DNA of 64,000 bases from Microbacterium sp. SYP-A9085 (lineage in GTDB: Bacteria; Actinomycetota; Actinomycetes; Actinomycetales; Microbacteriaceae): the NCBI RefSeq assembly GCF_009649635.1, contig NZ_WJII01000001.1, forward strand, positions 930,001-994,000, in the 5' to 3' direction. The notes below the pieces were generated by a model. That model made no database searches. It worked only from the letters and a program-made list of their open reading frames with translations, and was not told the DNA's origin. Both the position numbers and the translations under genes were made by a program. Positions 26,817-37,027 of this stretch are shown piece by piece; position 1 is the stretch's first letter; every line of letters starts with the position of its first letter.

Positions 26817-28286
26817 ATGAGCGGGACGGCCGGCACGGTGGGTGCCGCCGACAGCGGGAGCCTCGGGGAGGCGATCCCGCACGAATCGCGCCAGGTGATG
26901 GCGCGGCTGGACCGGATCAGGACGTGGTCCCTCTCACCCGCGTTCCTGACGATCATCGGACTCGGGTTCCTGTTCACGTTCTATGACATCTTCGACATCA
27001 ACGTGTCGTTCGTGCAGACGTGTACGCAGCTGGTTCCGGGCTGCACGCCCGAGACCGCGCTGAACTACCTGGCGCTGCCGACGATCCTGAATCTGCTGGG
27101 ATACGTCGTGGGCACCCTGGTGCTCAGCCCGCTGTCCGACCGCATCGGGCGCCGGAACATGCTGTTGATCACGATGCTGATCACCGGGCTCGGCTCGCTG
27201 TACACGGCCCTGTCGCCGGACTACGCCAACTTCGTGGTGTCCCGCGCCATCACCGGCATCGGCATCGGTGCGGACCTCGCGATAGTGAACACGTACGTCG
27301 GCGAGGTCGCACCGAAGCAGTCCCGCGCGAAGTTCACGACGGTCGTGTTCATCATGTCGGCGGTCGGCGCGTTCGTCGGCATCTGGCTGGGACTGATCCT
27401 CACCACGCCGAGCACGCCGTGGCCGATGGGGTTGCCGTTCGCTGTGGGCCTGGAGACCGGCTGGCGCTGGATGTACGTGGTCGGCGCCGCGCTGGCGATC
27501 ATCGCGATCGTCCTCCGGTTCCAGCTGCCCGAGTCGGTGCGGTGGCTGCTGCAGCAGGGGCGGACCGCGGATGCCGCCACCCTGGCGGACCAGATGGAAC
27601 AGCGCGCGCTGCGCAAGGGGCCGCTGGCGGAGCCCGCCCTGCAGGGCACGCCCACGCACTGGCCGCCGGCCAAGCGCGTCCCCTACGCCGACATCTTCGG
27701 CAACCCGGTGTACCTTCGCCGCGTCATCCTGCTGTTCTTCATGTGGCTCGTCGGGTACATCACGGTGTACGCCTACGCGGCAGGGTTCACGTCGGTGCTC
27801 ACCTCGCTGAAGTTCAGCCCGCCCGAGGCCGGCATCATCGCGGCGGTCGGATCGCTCGGCTTCATCATCGAGGCGGTCGTGATGTCCTTCATCGTGGAGA
27901 AGCTCGAGCGTCGCTACTGGCTGCCGATCGGGACTGTCGTCACGTTCATCGGCGCTATCGTCGTCGCGGTGGGCAGCAGCTCCCTGGTCGTCGTCTTCAT
28001 CGGCGCGATGATCATCTTCGCCGGCTTCAACCTGTGGGTCTCGCCGAGCTACGCGATGACGATCGAGAGCTTCCCCACCCGGGCGCGGTCGACCGGCTTC
28101 GCCATCGTCGACGGCGTCGGCCACATCGGCGGTGGGATCGGTATCCTCATCCTCGCGCCGCTGATCCCGCACCTGTCGGTGTTCTGGGCGCTCATGCTGA
28201 TCTCGTCGTTCCTGATCGTCGCGTCGATCCTGGCCCAGTTCGCCCCGCACACCCGGAACCGGGTGTTCGAGGAGGTGTCCCCGTAG
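26817..28286 (+). CDS. MFS transporter, sugar-porter/aromatic-acid-symporter type
   Basis: Twelve-helix major facilitator of 489 residues. The first helix carries FLFTFYDIFDINVSF, the loop 2-3 motif is SDRIGRRNML (about 107-116), and loop 6-7 holds the LPESVRWLLQQGR motif shared by sugar porters and AAHS aromatic-acid symporters. The ATG with GGGAAGG upstream was preferred to a GTG 18 bp earlier. It lies beside a PadR regulator and the ligM module, which suggests uptake of vanillate or a related acid. This is an inference from position only. Confidence 0.85.
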   Translation: MSGTAGTVGAADSGSLGEAIPHESRQVMARLDRIRTWSLSPAFLTIIGLGFLFTFYDIFDINVSFVQTCTQLVPGCTPETALNYLALPTILNLLGYVVGTLVLSPLSDRIGRRNMLLITMLITGLGSLYTALSPDYANFVVSRAITGIGIGADLAIVNTYVGEVAPKQSRAKFTTVVFIMSAVGAFVGIWLGLILTTPSTPWPMGLPFAVGLETGWRWMYVVGAALAIIAIVLRFQLPESVRWLLQQGRTADAATLADQMEQRALRKGPLAEPALQGTPTHWPPAKRVPYADIFGNPVYLRRVILLFFMWLVGYITVYAYAAGFTSVLTSLKFSPPEAGIIAAVGSLGFIIEAVVMSFIVEKLERRYWLPIGTVVTFIGAIVVAVGSSSLVVVFIGAMIIFAGFNLWVSPSYAMTIESFPTRARSTGFAIVDGVGHIGGGIGILILAPLIPHLSVFWALMLISSFLIVASILAQFAPHTRNRVFEEVSP

Positions 28287-28298
28287 CGGTTCAGCGGT

Positions 28299-28325
28299 GA
28301 GGGATGCCGCGTCGCGGCATCCCTC
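28299..28325. terminator. Bidirectional terminator between MFS and padR-like genes
   Basis: Perfect 12-bp stem (GAGGGATGCCGC and complement) with a 3-nt loop. It is placed between the convergent stop codons of the MFS gene and the PadR gene. Confidence 0.75.
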
Positions 28326-28331
28326 CGATGC

Positions 28332-28919
28332 TCAGCCGGCGGCTTCCAGACGGTCGACGAGCTTGAGCCCGCGCCGGGCCCACGCGATCTCGCCGCGGGC
28401 GCGCTCGGCCAGTCCTTCGTACGCGAAGCGCTTGTACGCGAGCGTGCGCTCGTGCTCGGCGGGCGGCGTGATCTCGAGGCGGCGGACGAGCATCGGGTTG
28501 CTCAGGTGCTCGATGTGGTTGAGCTCGCCCTCGAACTGCTCGAGCTCGCTCTCCCAGTAGGCGACGTGCCGGTTCAGGAAGTCACGCGCGGCATCCGGGG
28601 TCGTGTTCTCGAGGTATGCCGCCCGCAGATGCGCGGGGTCCCGCACGCGCTGGTAGTCCAGCGGCGACGCCATCCACGTGCGGTAGGCGGCATCCCCCTC
28701 CGCCGTGACGTGGTAGACACGCCGCGTGCCGCGGGCGCCGCGCACCTGCTCCTCGCCCTCGATGAGACCGTCGGCCTCCATCTTGCGCAGCTCGGGGTAG
28801 ATCTGGGAGTCGGGGGCATGCCAGACGTGTCCGACGGATTGCGAGAACTGCTTCTGCAGGTCGTAGCCGGACAGCGGGCCCACGCGCAGGATCGCCAGCA
28901 GGGCGTAACGCAGACTCAT
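28332..28919 (-). CDS. PadR family transcriptional regulator
   Basis: Winged-helix regulator of 195 residues, the longer PadR class with a C-terminal coiled-coil dimerisation domain. The start SLRYALLAILRVGPLSGYDL and the wing region SQIYPELRKMEADGLIEGE (about 41-59) are typical of PadR. The C-terminal half (about 90-180) is helical, with LNRHVAYWESELEQFEGELN. The ATG has AAGGAG 5 nt upstream. PadR proteins often sense phenolic acids; with ligM next to it, a role in aromatic-acid control is likely but unproven. Confidence 0.88.
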   Translation of the reverse strand: MSLRYALLAILRVGPLSGYDLQKQFSQSVGHVWHAPDSQIYPELRKMEADGLIEGEEQVRGARGTRRVYHVTAEGDAAYRTWMASPLDYQRVRDPAHLRAAYLENTTPDAARDFLNRHVAYWESELEQFEGELNHIEHLSNPMLVRRLEITPPAEHERTLAYKRFAYEGLAERARGEIAWARRGLKLVDRLEAAG

Positions 28920-28960
28920 GCGTCTCCTTCCTCGGCGTGCCAACATCGACGGGAACCGCA

Positions 28961-29047
28961 CGTTCACACCACAGGAAATTCTGTAGCGGCCGCGGAGAAC
29001 ACGCCGATGACGCGGCCGGAATGCCAGAACTTCCTGAAATGTGAACG
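28961..29047. repeat. 87-bp palindromic element, copy 1
   Basis: Inverted-repeat arms of 23 bp (left begins CGTTCACACCACAGGAAATT) match at 19 of 23 positions. It lies between ligM and the PadR gene. Two further 87-bp copies with the same ends lie at 48109 and 48209. It may also serve as a terminator for ligM. Confidence 0.78.
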
Positions 29048-29093
29048 CGGCGGGGGCGGAGGCCGCACCCCGCCGCGTTCAGCGGTCGGCAGG

Positions 29094-30512
<1,419 letters not shown>

Positions 30513-30554
30513 TCATGATTTCTTCGGGTGGATTGGGGCTTTCGTCTCTGGGGT

Positions 30555-31427
30555 TCAGAAGACGATGGTGTGGTTGCCGTGTCGGATGACGCGGTCTTCG
30601 GCGTGCCATTGCACGGCGCGGGACAGGACGGCGCGTTCCACGTAGGCGCCGCGGGCCTGCAGGTCGGCGGCGTTCATGGAGTGGTTCACGCGGGCGACGT
30701 CCTGCTCGATGATGGGGCCCTCGTCGAGGTCCTTCGTGACGTAGTGGGATGTCGCCCCGATCAGCTTCACACCGCGTTCGGCGGCCTTCCGGTAGGGGGC
30801 GGCGCCGATGAAGGCGGGCAGGAAGGAGTGGTGGATGTTGATCACCGGCACCCCGACCTGGTCCAGGAAGTCCTCGCTGATGATCTGCATGTACCGGGCC
30901 AGGACCAGGAAGTCGACGTTGCCCCGCACCAGTTCCAGGATCTTCGCCTCGGCCTCGGACTTGTCCGGGCCGGCGGAGGGGACGTGGAAGAACGGGATAC
31001 CGAAGGAGCGTACGTCTTCCGCGGTGTTGGTGTGGTTGCTGATCACCATCGGGATGGTCACCGGCAGCTCACCGCGGCGGTGCCGCCACAGCAGCTCGAG
31101 CAGGCAGTGGTCGGATGTGGAGGCGAGGATCGCCATCCGCTTGGGGATGGACTGGTCGGTGATCGTCCAGCTGACCCCGAGCGGGGACAGTGTGGCCCCC
31201 AGGTCGGCTTCGATCTCCGGCAGGGACGCGGCCAGGTCCCGGCGGTGGAACACCACCCGCTGGAAGAACGCGCCGCCCTCCGGGTCACTGGTGTATTGGT
31301 CCAGGGTGACGATGTTGCCCTGGTTACGGGTGATCAGTCCGGACACCGCCGCGACCAGACCCGGCTGGTCGGGGCCGTGCACGATCAGGCACGCGTGATC
31401 TGCGCGCAACTCGATATGCGGAGACAT
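30555..31427 (-). CDS. purU: Formyltetrahydrofolate deformylase
   Basis: Hydrolyses 10-formyl-THF to THF and formate, 290 residues. The N-terminal ACT domain (about 8-85; VHGPDQPGLVAAVSGLI) is followed by a formyltransferase-fold catalytic domain with ISNHTNTAEDVRSFGIPF, VLARYMQIIS and VINIHHSFLPAFIGAAPY (catalytic Asn-His-Asp region about 227), then GATSHYVTKDLDEGPIIEQD. Placed 10 bp after metF and 57 bp before ligM, it provides a route for the demethylated carbon to leave as formate and frees THF for LigM. Confidence 0.94.
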   Translation of the reverse strand: MSPHIELRADHACLIVHGPDQPGLVAAVSGLITRNQGNIVTLDQYTSDPEGGAFFQRVVFHRRDLAASLPEIEADLGATLSPLGVSWTITDQSIPKRMAILASTSDHCLLELLWRHRRGELPVTIPMVISNHTNTAEDVRSFGIPFFHVPSAGPDKSEAEAKILELVRGNVDFLVLARYMQIISEDFLDQVGVPVINIHHSFLPAFIGAAPYRKAAERGVKLIGATSHYVTKDLDEGPIIEQDVARVNHSMNAADLQARGAYVERAVLSRAVQWHAEDRVIRHGNHTIVF

Positions 31428-31437
31428 GTGATCCTCC

Positions 31438-32313
31438 TCAGGCCTGCGCGGCGCGGTACTCGGCCACCCATTCGGACGTGGCCCGCAGGCCGCCGAACGT
31501 GTAGAAGTGCAGCTTCACCGGTCCGGCCGCCTCGTCCTTGCCCAGCAGCGCGGACAGGTCGGACACGAACCGGTCCGGTCCCGCGGTGCCCATCAGGTTC
31601 GTCAGGGAGAACCCGTACTTCTTCACGATCATCGCGTTCGCGCCGATCCCGAACCGGCGGGCGAAGCCGAGCAGGCGTTTGATGCCGGCCGGTCCCGGCG
31701 TTCCGATCCGGATCTCGGTGTCGATCCCGCGGGAACGCACGTCCTTGATCCAGCCCATCACCGGGTCGGTGTCGAACGAGAACTGGGTCAGGATCACGGC
31801 ATCCAGCCCCTGCTCCTTCAGCGCCGCGGACTTGTCCTCCAGGTGCCGCCACAGCACGTCGTCCTTGATGTCGGGGTGCCCCTCCGGGTACCCGGCGATC
31901 GAGACCTCCTTGACCCCGTACTTCTGCAGGATGCCGGTGCGGATCACGGACAGCGAATCCGGGTACGGGCCCTCCGGCACGGCCGGGTCGCCGCCGACGC
32001 TGAACACGTGCTCGGTCGCGCCGACCTCCTGCAGCCGGCCCAGGAACTCCTCCAGCTGGTCCTGGCTCTTCAGCCGCCGGGCCGAGATGTGCGGGACCGG
32101 GACGAACCCGAGATCCTTGACCGCCTTGGACGCGGCCACCCGCATCTCGAGGTCCTCATTGCCCAGGAACGTCACATTGATCTTCGTCCCGGCAGGGATC
32201 ACCGACGCCGCTTCCTGCAGGCCCGGGACATCCTTCCCGGTCATCTCCAGCGAGAAGCCGTCCACCAGCTCCAACGCCGCGGTCTTATCGGGTGCGGGCG
32301 CGATGTGTGCCAC
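31438..32313 (-). CDS. metF: Methylenetetrahydrofolate reductase
   Basis: Flavin-dependent interconversion of 5-methyl- and 5,10-methylene-THF, TIM-barrel fold, 291 residues. Features: FSLEMTGKDV near the start, VPVPHISARRL (about 83), FSVGGDPAVPEGPYPDSL (about 115-132), ILTQFSFDTDPVMGWI (about 183). In this operon it would run toward oxidation of the 5-methyl-THF made by LigM. The start was moved to the GTG at VAHIAPAPDK because GAGGAAGGA stands just upstream; the longer frame (to 32355) would begin almost at the transcription start. First gene of metF-purU-ligM. Confidence 0.9.
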   Translation of the reverse strand: MAHIAPAPDKTAALELVDGFSLEMTGKDVPGLQEAASVIPAGTKINVTFLGNEDLEMRVAASKAVKDLGFVPVPHISARRLKSQDQLEEFLGRLQEVGATEHVFSVGGDPAVPEGPYPDSLSVIRTGILQKYGVKEVSIAGYPEGHPDIKDDVLWRHLEDKSAALKEQGLDAVILTQFSFDTDPVMGWIKDVRSRGIDTEIRIGTPGPAGIKRLLGFARRFGIGANAMIVKKYGFSLTNLMGTAGPDRFVSDLSALLGKDEAAGPVKLHFYTFGGLRATSEWVAEYRAAQA

Positions 32314-32363
32314 GTCGAGTCCTTCCTCATCCGAGAGCGCTGCTCTGCGTCTCACTGGACCAC

Positions 32364-32392
32364 ACTTTACCTATGCGCATAGGTAAAGGCAA
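32364..32392 (-). promoter_or_regulatory. metF-purU-ligM promoter with 24-bp perfect palindrome
   Basis: Minus strand: -35 TTGCCT (32392-32387), 17-bp spacer, -10 TAAAGT (32369-32364). A perfect 24-bp palindrome (half CTTTACCTATGC, 32365-32388) fills the spacer and overlaps the -10. A bound repressor would block the promoter. The regulator is unknown; PadR nearby is one candidate. Confidence 0.85.
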
Positions 32393-32453
32393 GAGGGAAT
32401 TCGCGACTCCCTTCGCGGCTGTGTGCGCCGGCGCGGGCGATCCCAGTCTCGGC

Positions 32454-33665
32454 TCAGCGCACGGGCTCCGCGGCTCGGGCGGCGAGGGATGCCGCGATCA
32501 GGCCGATCGCCGGCGACACGGCCATCACGATTGTCGCGGGGACGGCCGTGGTGGTGCCCGCGATGCCGCCCAACGGCGACACTATGGCCCCCATCAAGAA
32601 CTGCGTGAAGCCCAGGAGCGCCGATCCGGTGCCGGCCGTCGGCCCCGCCGCACCCACCGCGAGCGCCGACCCCGTCGACATCATCGTGCCGCATCCCGCG
32701 CAGAACGCGACGACCAGCGGCAGGTAGGTCACCAGCGTGAGCGACTGCGTCGCCGCGAGGGCTGCCGCGACGAGCGCCGCGCTCAGCGCGAGCAGCTGGC
32801 CGAAGCGCAGGATGCGTGCGGGCCGCCACCGTGCCGCAAGCCGGCCGCTGAGCCAGGCGCCGGCCATGACGGCGACCGAGGTCGCGGTGAAGGTGAGCCC
32901 ATAGCCGAACGGCGAGATGCCGAGAACGTCCTGCACGATGAATGAGGACGAGCCGATGTAGCTCATCAGGGCCGCGTACGCGGCGCCGAAGGAGATCACC
33001 CATCCCACGAACCGGCGGTCCCGGAGCAGCCGCGCCATCGTCCGGCCGATCGCACGGGGGGTGGGCGGGTGCCGCCGCTGTGGCGGCAGGCTCTCGGGGA
33101 TCGCGAGCGCCGCCGTCGTCAGCATCCCGGCCGCGAGGACCGCCAGTCCGAGCAGCGCGGTGCGCCAGCCGCCGACCTCGGTCAACCAGGCGCCGAGGGG
33201 GCTGGCGACCGCCGGGCCCAGGGCGGTCATAATCCAGAGCCGGCTGAACGCCCGCACGGCGTCTTCGGGAGCGCTGAGGTCGGACACCACGGCGCGGGCG
33301 AGGACGGAGCCGGCCGCGCCGGCGAATCCCTGTATGCACCGGACCGTGACGAGCATCCCGATCACGGGGCTGGCCGCGGCCAGGAAACAGCACGCCGTGA
33401 ACACGGCGAGCGCGGCGATGAGCGTGCGTCGCCGGCCGAAGACATCCGAGACCGAGCCGATGACCAACTGGCCGAGCGCCGAGCCGACCAGGAAGGCGGT
33501 CAGCGTCAGCTGCACGACCGACGCGGACGCACCCAGATCACCGGCGATGTCGGGGAACGCCGGAAGATACAGATCCGTGGACAGCGAGCCGGCCATCGCG
33601 AGGTAGCCGAGCGCCGCCGTCATGCCGGGGCCGAGACGGCGGGCTCGACCGGAGGGGTGGGTCAC
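32454..33665 (-). CDS. Bcr/CflA-type MFS drug exporter
   Basis: Drug:H+ antiporter-like protein of 403 residues with 12 helices. The N-terminal segment YLAMAGSLSTDLYLPAFPDI and loop motif GSVSDVFGRRRTLI (about 70-83) are typical of the Bcr/CflA group, as is RCIQGFAGAAGSVLARAVVSD in helix 4. GTG start. It lies after the binding-protein gene and a terminator, so it is probably transcribed apart. It might export a toxic aromatic intermediate, but this is only a guess from position. Confidence 0.88.
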   Translation of the reverse strand: MTHPSGRARRLGPGMTAALGYLAMAGSLSTDLYLPAFPDIAGDLGASASVVQLTLTAFLVGSALGQLVIGSVSDVFGRRRTLIAALAVFTACCFLAAASPVIGMLVTVRCIQGFAGAAGSVLARAVVSDLSAPEDAVRAFSRLWIMTALGPAVASPLGAWLTEVGGWRTALLGLAVLAAGMLTTAALAIPESLPPQRRHPPTPRAIGRTMARLLRDRRFVGWVISFGAAYAALMSYIGSSSFIVQDVLGISPFGYGLTFTATSVAVMAGAWLSGRLAARWRPARILRFGQLLALSAALVAAALAATQSLTLVTYLPLVVAFCAGCGTMMSTGSALAVGAAGPTAGTGSALLGFTQFLMGAIVSPLGGIAGTTTAVPATIVMAVSPAIGLIAASLAARAAEPVR

Positions 33666-33683
33666 AGGATCTCCTCAGACGGT

Positions 33684-33719
33684 GATCGAGCCCGCCGGAA
33701 AGACCCGGCGGACTCGATC
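33684..33719 (-). terminator. Terminator of the phd-liv operon
   Basis: 15-nt arms (GATCGAG-CCGCCGG and complement) with one mismatch and a 6-nt loop. It is placed 23 bp beyond the stop of the binding-protein gene on the minus strand, at the end of the ten-gene operon. Confidence 0.7.
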
Positions 33720-33742
33720 GTTCAGTGGGGAGGCAGAAGGGC

Positions 33743-35002
33743 TCAGCCTACCGAGACCTTCTTCCAGTCGCCGTTCTCGAAGTGGCGGACCACCACGTGC
33801 GAGATCGGGGGCACGGTCACGTCGCCGCCGTCGAAGGAGAGGTCGTCGAGGACCAGGTCGATGTTCTCGTCGGTCATCCCCTGGATCGCCTGCATGAAGG
33901 CCTCGCGGTTCGGCGCCTTGGTCTGCTCGAGGGTCTTCACCATGGAGTCGGCCATCCCCCAGCCGAAGATCGTGTTGATGAAGCAGACGTCCACCTTGGG
34001 GTCGCGCTGCTTCATGACCTTCTTGTACCGCACCACGTCGTCGTCGTTCTCGAACTGGGCATCGCACGGGTCCTTCGTGAAGGCGCCCGAGTACAGCTGA
34101 GGCAGGAAGTCACCGGCCTTCGCGGCAGTGACCACGCTGCGCGCGGCCGACACGATCGGCAGGTACGTCGTCGGGTGCCACTGCAGCTCGCCGAGCTTCT
34201 CGAGGACCCGGCTCTGCGCGGGGGGCACGTTCACGCCGGAGAACAGGGCGTCCGCGCCGGTCGCGGCCAGCGACGAGACCTGGCTGTCGTACACCGTGTC
34301 GGTGGGTGCGAAGCGGGCCTCCTTCACCAGGGTGACCTTCGAGCCCTCGATCGAGGCCTTCAGACCCTCCAGGTACGCGTCGCCCTGGTCGTCGTTTTGC
34401 GCGAGGAAGGCGACCTTGAGCGGCTTGTCGAGGGAGACCAGGTACTTGCCGAAGGTCGAGGCCTCGGTCTGGTAGGTCGGCCACCAGCCCACGGTGTACG
34501 GGTTCGCCTTGCGGTCCTGGCTGAACACTGCGGCGCCGGTGCCGAGGTACACCTGCGGCACCTTCAGGTCGTTGGCCACCGGCATCGCGGCGAGGTTCGA
34601 CGCGGTGCCGAACATGCCGAACGTCCCGAAGACCTGGTCCTGGTCGACCAGGCGGCGGAAGTTCTGCACAAGACGGGCCGGGTCGTACGCGTCGTCGTAG
34701 TACACGAAGTCGATCGTGCGCGTCTTACCGTCGCCCATCTTCACGCCGCCGGCGTCGTTGACCTCGTCGATGTAGGCCTTCGTGGCGGCCAGCTGCGTCT
34801 GTCCGTTGCGTGAGAGCGGTCCGGACAGCGGGAAGCTGCCGCCGAGCTTGATCGTCGTGTCCGTGATCCCCGGTGAGGACTTCGCCTGGTCCGCGTTGTT
34901 ACCGTTGCCGCCGTCGTCGGCTCGGCCGCACCCGGTGAGGGCTATGGCCAGGATGCTGACAGCCGCCGTCGCGACGGCGAGGCGCTTTCCTATCCGAATC
35001 AT
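33743..35002 (-). CDS. livK: Branched-chain-amino-acid-type ABC substrate-binding lipoprotein
   Basis: Lipid-anchored binding protein of 419 residues. The signal peptide ends with lipobox IALTGC (Cys about 26); the mature fold starts IKLGGSFPLSGPLSRNGQ, typical of LivJ/LivK and aromatic-acid-binding relatives. Two ATGs stand side by side; the inner one has GGAG at 6 nt. It is last in an operon with livG-F-H-M and the phd enzymes, so the ligand is probably a phenylpropanoid or other aromatic acid rather than an amino acid. Such re-use of Liv systems is known in aromatic degraders. Confidence 0.85.
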   Translation of the reverse strand: MIRIGKRLAVATAAVSILAIALTGCGRADDGGNGNNADQAKSSPGITDTTIKLGGSFPLSGPLSRNGQTQLAATKAYIDEVNDAGGVKMGDGKTRTIDFVYYDDAYDPARLVQNFRRLVDQDQVFGTFGMFGTASNLAAMPVANDLKVPQVYLGTGAAVFSQDRKANPYTVGWWPTYQTEASTFGKYLVSLDKPLKVAFLAQNDDQGDAYLEGLKASIEGSKVTLVKEARFAPTDTVYDSQVSSLAATGADALFSGVNVPPAQSRVLEKLGELQWHPTTYLPIVSAARSVVTAAKAGDFLPQLYSGAFTKDPCDAQFENDDDVVRYKKVMKQRDPKVDVCFINTIFGWGMADSMVKTLEQTKAPNREAFMQAIQGMTDENIDLVLDDLSFDGGDVTVPPISHVVVRHFENGDWKKVSVG

Positions 35003-35062
35003 CATCGACTCCATTTCTTCATGTGATCTCTTCTTCTCGGGAAGGGATGTTCGGGTGCCGCG

Positions 35063-36085
35063 TCACTGAGGCGGGGTGACAAAGGGCCGATCCGCATCGG
35101 CGGCTGCCGGCGTGTCGCCGCCCGACGAGCGCTGTCGGCGCCGCAGCAGCCGGCGCCAGGTCCGGACGCTGAACAGGCCGGCGATTCCCGCCGGGAGGAA
35201 CAGCACGACCAGGACGACCGCCAGGCCGTACATCAGCGACGACTGCTCGGGGCTCACGGATCCGGCCAGCGTCGGGATGTACACGTAGAACAGCGCCCCG
35301 ATCACCGGGCCGGCAAGGCTGCGCAGACCGCCGATGACCAGGGTCGCCAGGAACATGATCGACAGCAGGAAGTTCAGGGTGTCGGCCGAGACGTACTGGG
35401 TGGTGTAGACGAAGATGAAGCCGCCCACGCCTCCCAGGCCCGCCGAGATCACGAACGCCGTGGTCTTCTCGCGACGGACCGCGATACCCATCGACTGCGC
35501 CACGACCTCATTCGTGCGCACCATCGCCAGCCGGCGCCCCACCTTGCCGTGGAGCATGTTCCGCACCAGCAGGAACGCCACCGCCGCCACGATCACCGCG
35601 ACGTAGTACCGCCACTGATCGTTGGCCAGGCCCGACCATTCCGGCGCGCGGCCGAGATCGGCGCGCAGGCCCACTGCGCCGCCGGTGAGCCATCCCAGCC
35701 GGCGTGCCAGCGGGTCGGCAACGAGCGAGACGGCGAGCGTGATCATCGCGAGCGCGTGGCCCTTCAGCCGCACGGCGGGGATCGCCATGAGCAGGCCAAA
35801 CACGCCGGGGATCACGAACGCGACGACGAGCGCGCCCACGGCGGGCACGCCCATGTTGGTGAAGATCGCGGTGGTGTACGCGCCGGTGCCGAAGAACGTC
35901 GCCTGTGCGAGCGAGACCTGCCCCGCGTGCCCGGAGATCACGCCGAGCCCCAGCAGCGCCACGGCATAGGCGGCGACCAGCCCCACCTGCTGGTTGATGT
36001 ACGGCGAGGAGTTCAGCGGCAGGACCGCGAGCGCGACAGCGATCACGACGCCGATCGAGAGTTTGATGATCGTCATGCGGTTCAT
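35063..36085 (-). CDS. livM: Branched-chain-type ABC permease (LivM)
   Basis: Inner-membrane permease of 340 residues with about ten helices. Typical LivM segments are SGHAGQVSLAQATFFGTGAY (about 51-70) and VRTNEVVAQSMGIAVRREKTTAF described for the cytoplasmic loop (about 195). It has a C-terminal cytoplasmic tail rich in Arg and Ala. The start overlaps livH by 4 bp. Partner of LivH in the aromatic-acid importer inferred for this operon. Confidence 0.92.
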   Translation of the reverse strand: MNRMTIIKLSIGVVIAVALAVLPLNSSPYINQQVGLVAAYAVALLGLGVISGHAGQVSLAQATFFGTGAYTTAIFTNMGVPAVGALVVAFVIPGVFGLLMAIPAVRLKGHALAMITLAVSLVADPLARRLGWLTGGAVGLRADLGRAPEWSGLANDQWRYYVAVIVAAVAFLLVRNMLHGKVGRRLAMVRTNEVVAQSMGIAVRREKTTAFVISAGLGGVGGFIFVYTTQYVSADTLNFLLSIMFLATLVIGGLRSLAGPVIGALFYVYIPTLAGSVSPEQSSLMYGLAVVLVVLFLPAGIAGLFSVRTWRRLLRRRQRSSGGDTPAAADADRPFVTPPQ

Positions 36086-36963
36086 ACCCGCACCACCTCT
36101 CGCTGGCCGAACAGGCCTTCCGGCTTGAGCAGGAGGACCACCGCCATCAGGGCGAGGGGGACCGCGATCTTCATGTCGGTGCCGATGAAGGAGACGTAGG
36201 CGCCGGCCAGGTTCTCGACCACGCCGATCGCCAGGGCTGCCACCACCGCGCCCAGCGGGCTGTCCAGCCCGCCGAGGATCGCCGCCGCGAGGGCGTAGAT
36301 GAGGACGGTGTCCATCATGCTGGGGCCCAGGAACACCTCGGGCGCGATCAGGCACGCCGCGAGCGTCCCCAGCGCCGCCGCCATTCCCCACCCGGCCATC
36401 AACAGCCCGCCGGTGGGCAGGCCCAGCAGCGCGCTGGAGTCGCGGTTGTCGGCGACGGAGCGCATCGCGAGCCCGAACCGTGTCTTCATGAACACGAGTT
36501 GCAGGACGATCACGACCACGACCAGCACGAGAAGGTTCCCGATGGCGCTGTAGCTGAGGGCCACGCCCGCGACCCGCAGCACACCCGAGGGAAACAGCGC
36601 CGGGAATTCGCGGTCGTGGTAGCCCCAGATGGTCCCGATGATGCCGGTCAGCGCCACCAGCATCCCGACCGTGATGATGATGATGATCAGCGCGTTCTGG
36701 CTGTACAGGCGTCGCACCACGTAGCGTTCCACGACCGCGCCGAACGGCACCGACAGCAGGATGGCGGCGATCACGGCGGGCCATACCGGGACCCCCCAGG
36801 ACCACAGCGTCCATGCCAGGAAGGCGCCGAAGGTGCCCATGGTGCCCTGGGCGAAGTTGATCACGCCGGTCGCGCGGTTGACCAGCACGAGCGCGAGGGC
36901 GAGCGATGCGTAGATAGCGCCTGTCGAAAGGCCATCCGCGATCTGCTGCAGGACACCGGTCAC
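36082..36963 (-). CDS. livH: Branched-chain-type ABC permease (LivH)
   Basis: Permease of 293 residues with about eight helices. The N-terminus GLSTGAIYASLALALVLV and NRATGVINFAQGTMGTFGAF (about 29-48) are LivH hallmarks; the cytoplasmic loop MRSVADNRDSSALLGLPTGG is also typical. The GTG start is supported by GAGGAGG about 8 nt upstream. It follows livF by 64 bp. Confidence 0.92.
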   Translation of the reverse strand: MTGVLQQIADGLSTGAIYASLALALVLVNRATGVINFAQGTMGTFGAFLAWTLWSWGVPVWPAVIAAILLSVPFGAVVERYVVRRLYSQNALIIIIITVGMLVALTGIIGTIWGYHDREFPALFPSGVLRVAGVALSYSAIGNLLVLVVVVIVLQLVFMKTRFGLAMRSVADNRDSSALLGLPTGGLLMAGWGMAAALGTLAACLIAPEVFLGPSMMDTVLIYALAAAILGGLDSPLGAVVAALAIGVVENLAGAYVSFIGTDMKIAVPLALMAVVLLLKPEGLFGQREVVRV

Positions 36964-37027
36964 GATGTGGCCTCCTCTGACGGGTTCGGGACGAAGGGTG
37001 GAATCTGGATCGGCGCGGTCATGCCGG

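Noticed and set aside
31438..32355. Longer metF start at 32355
   Set aside because: It would start about 9 nt from the -10 with no ribosome site, whereas the internal GTG at 32313 has GAGGAAGGA.
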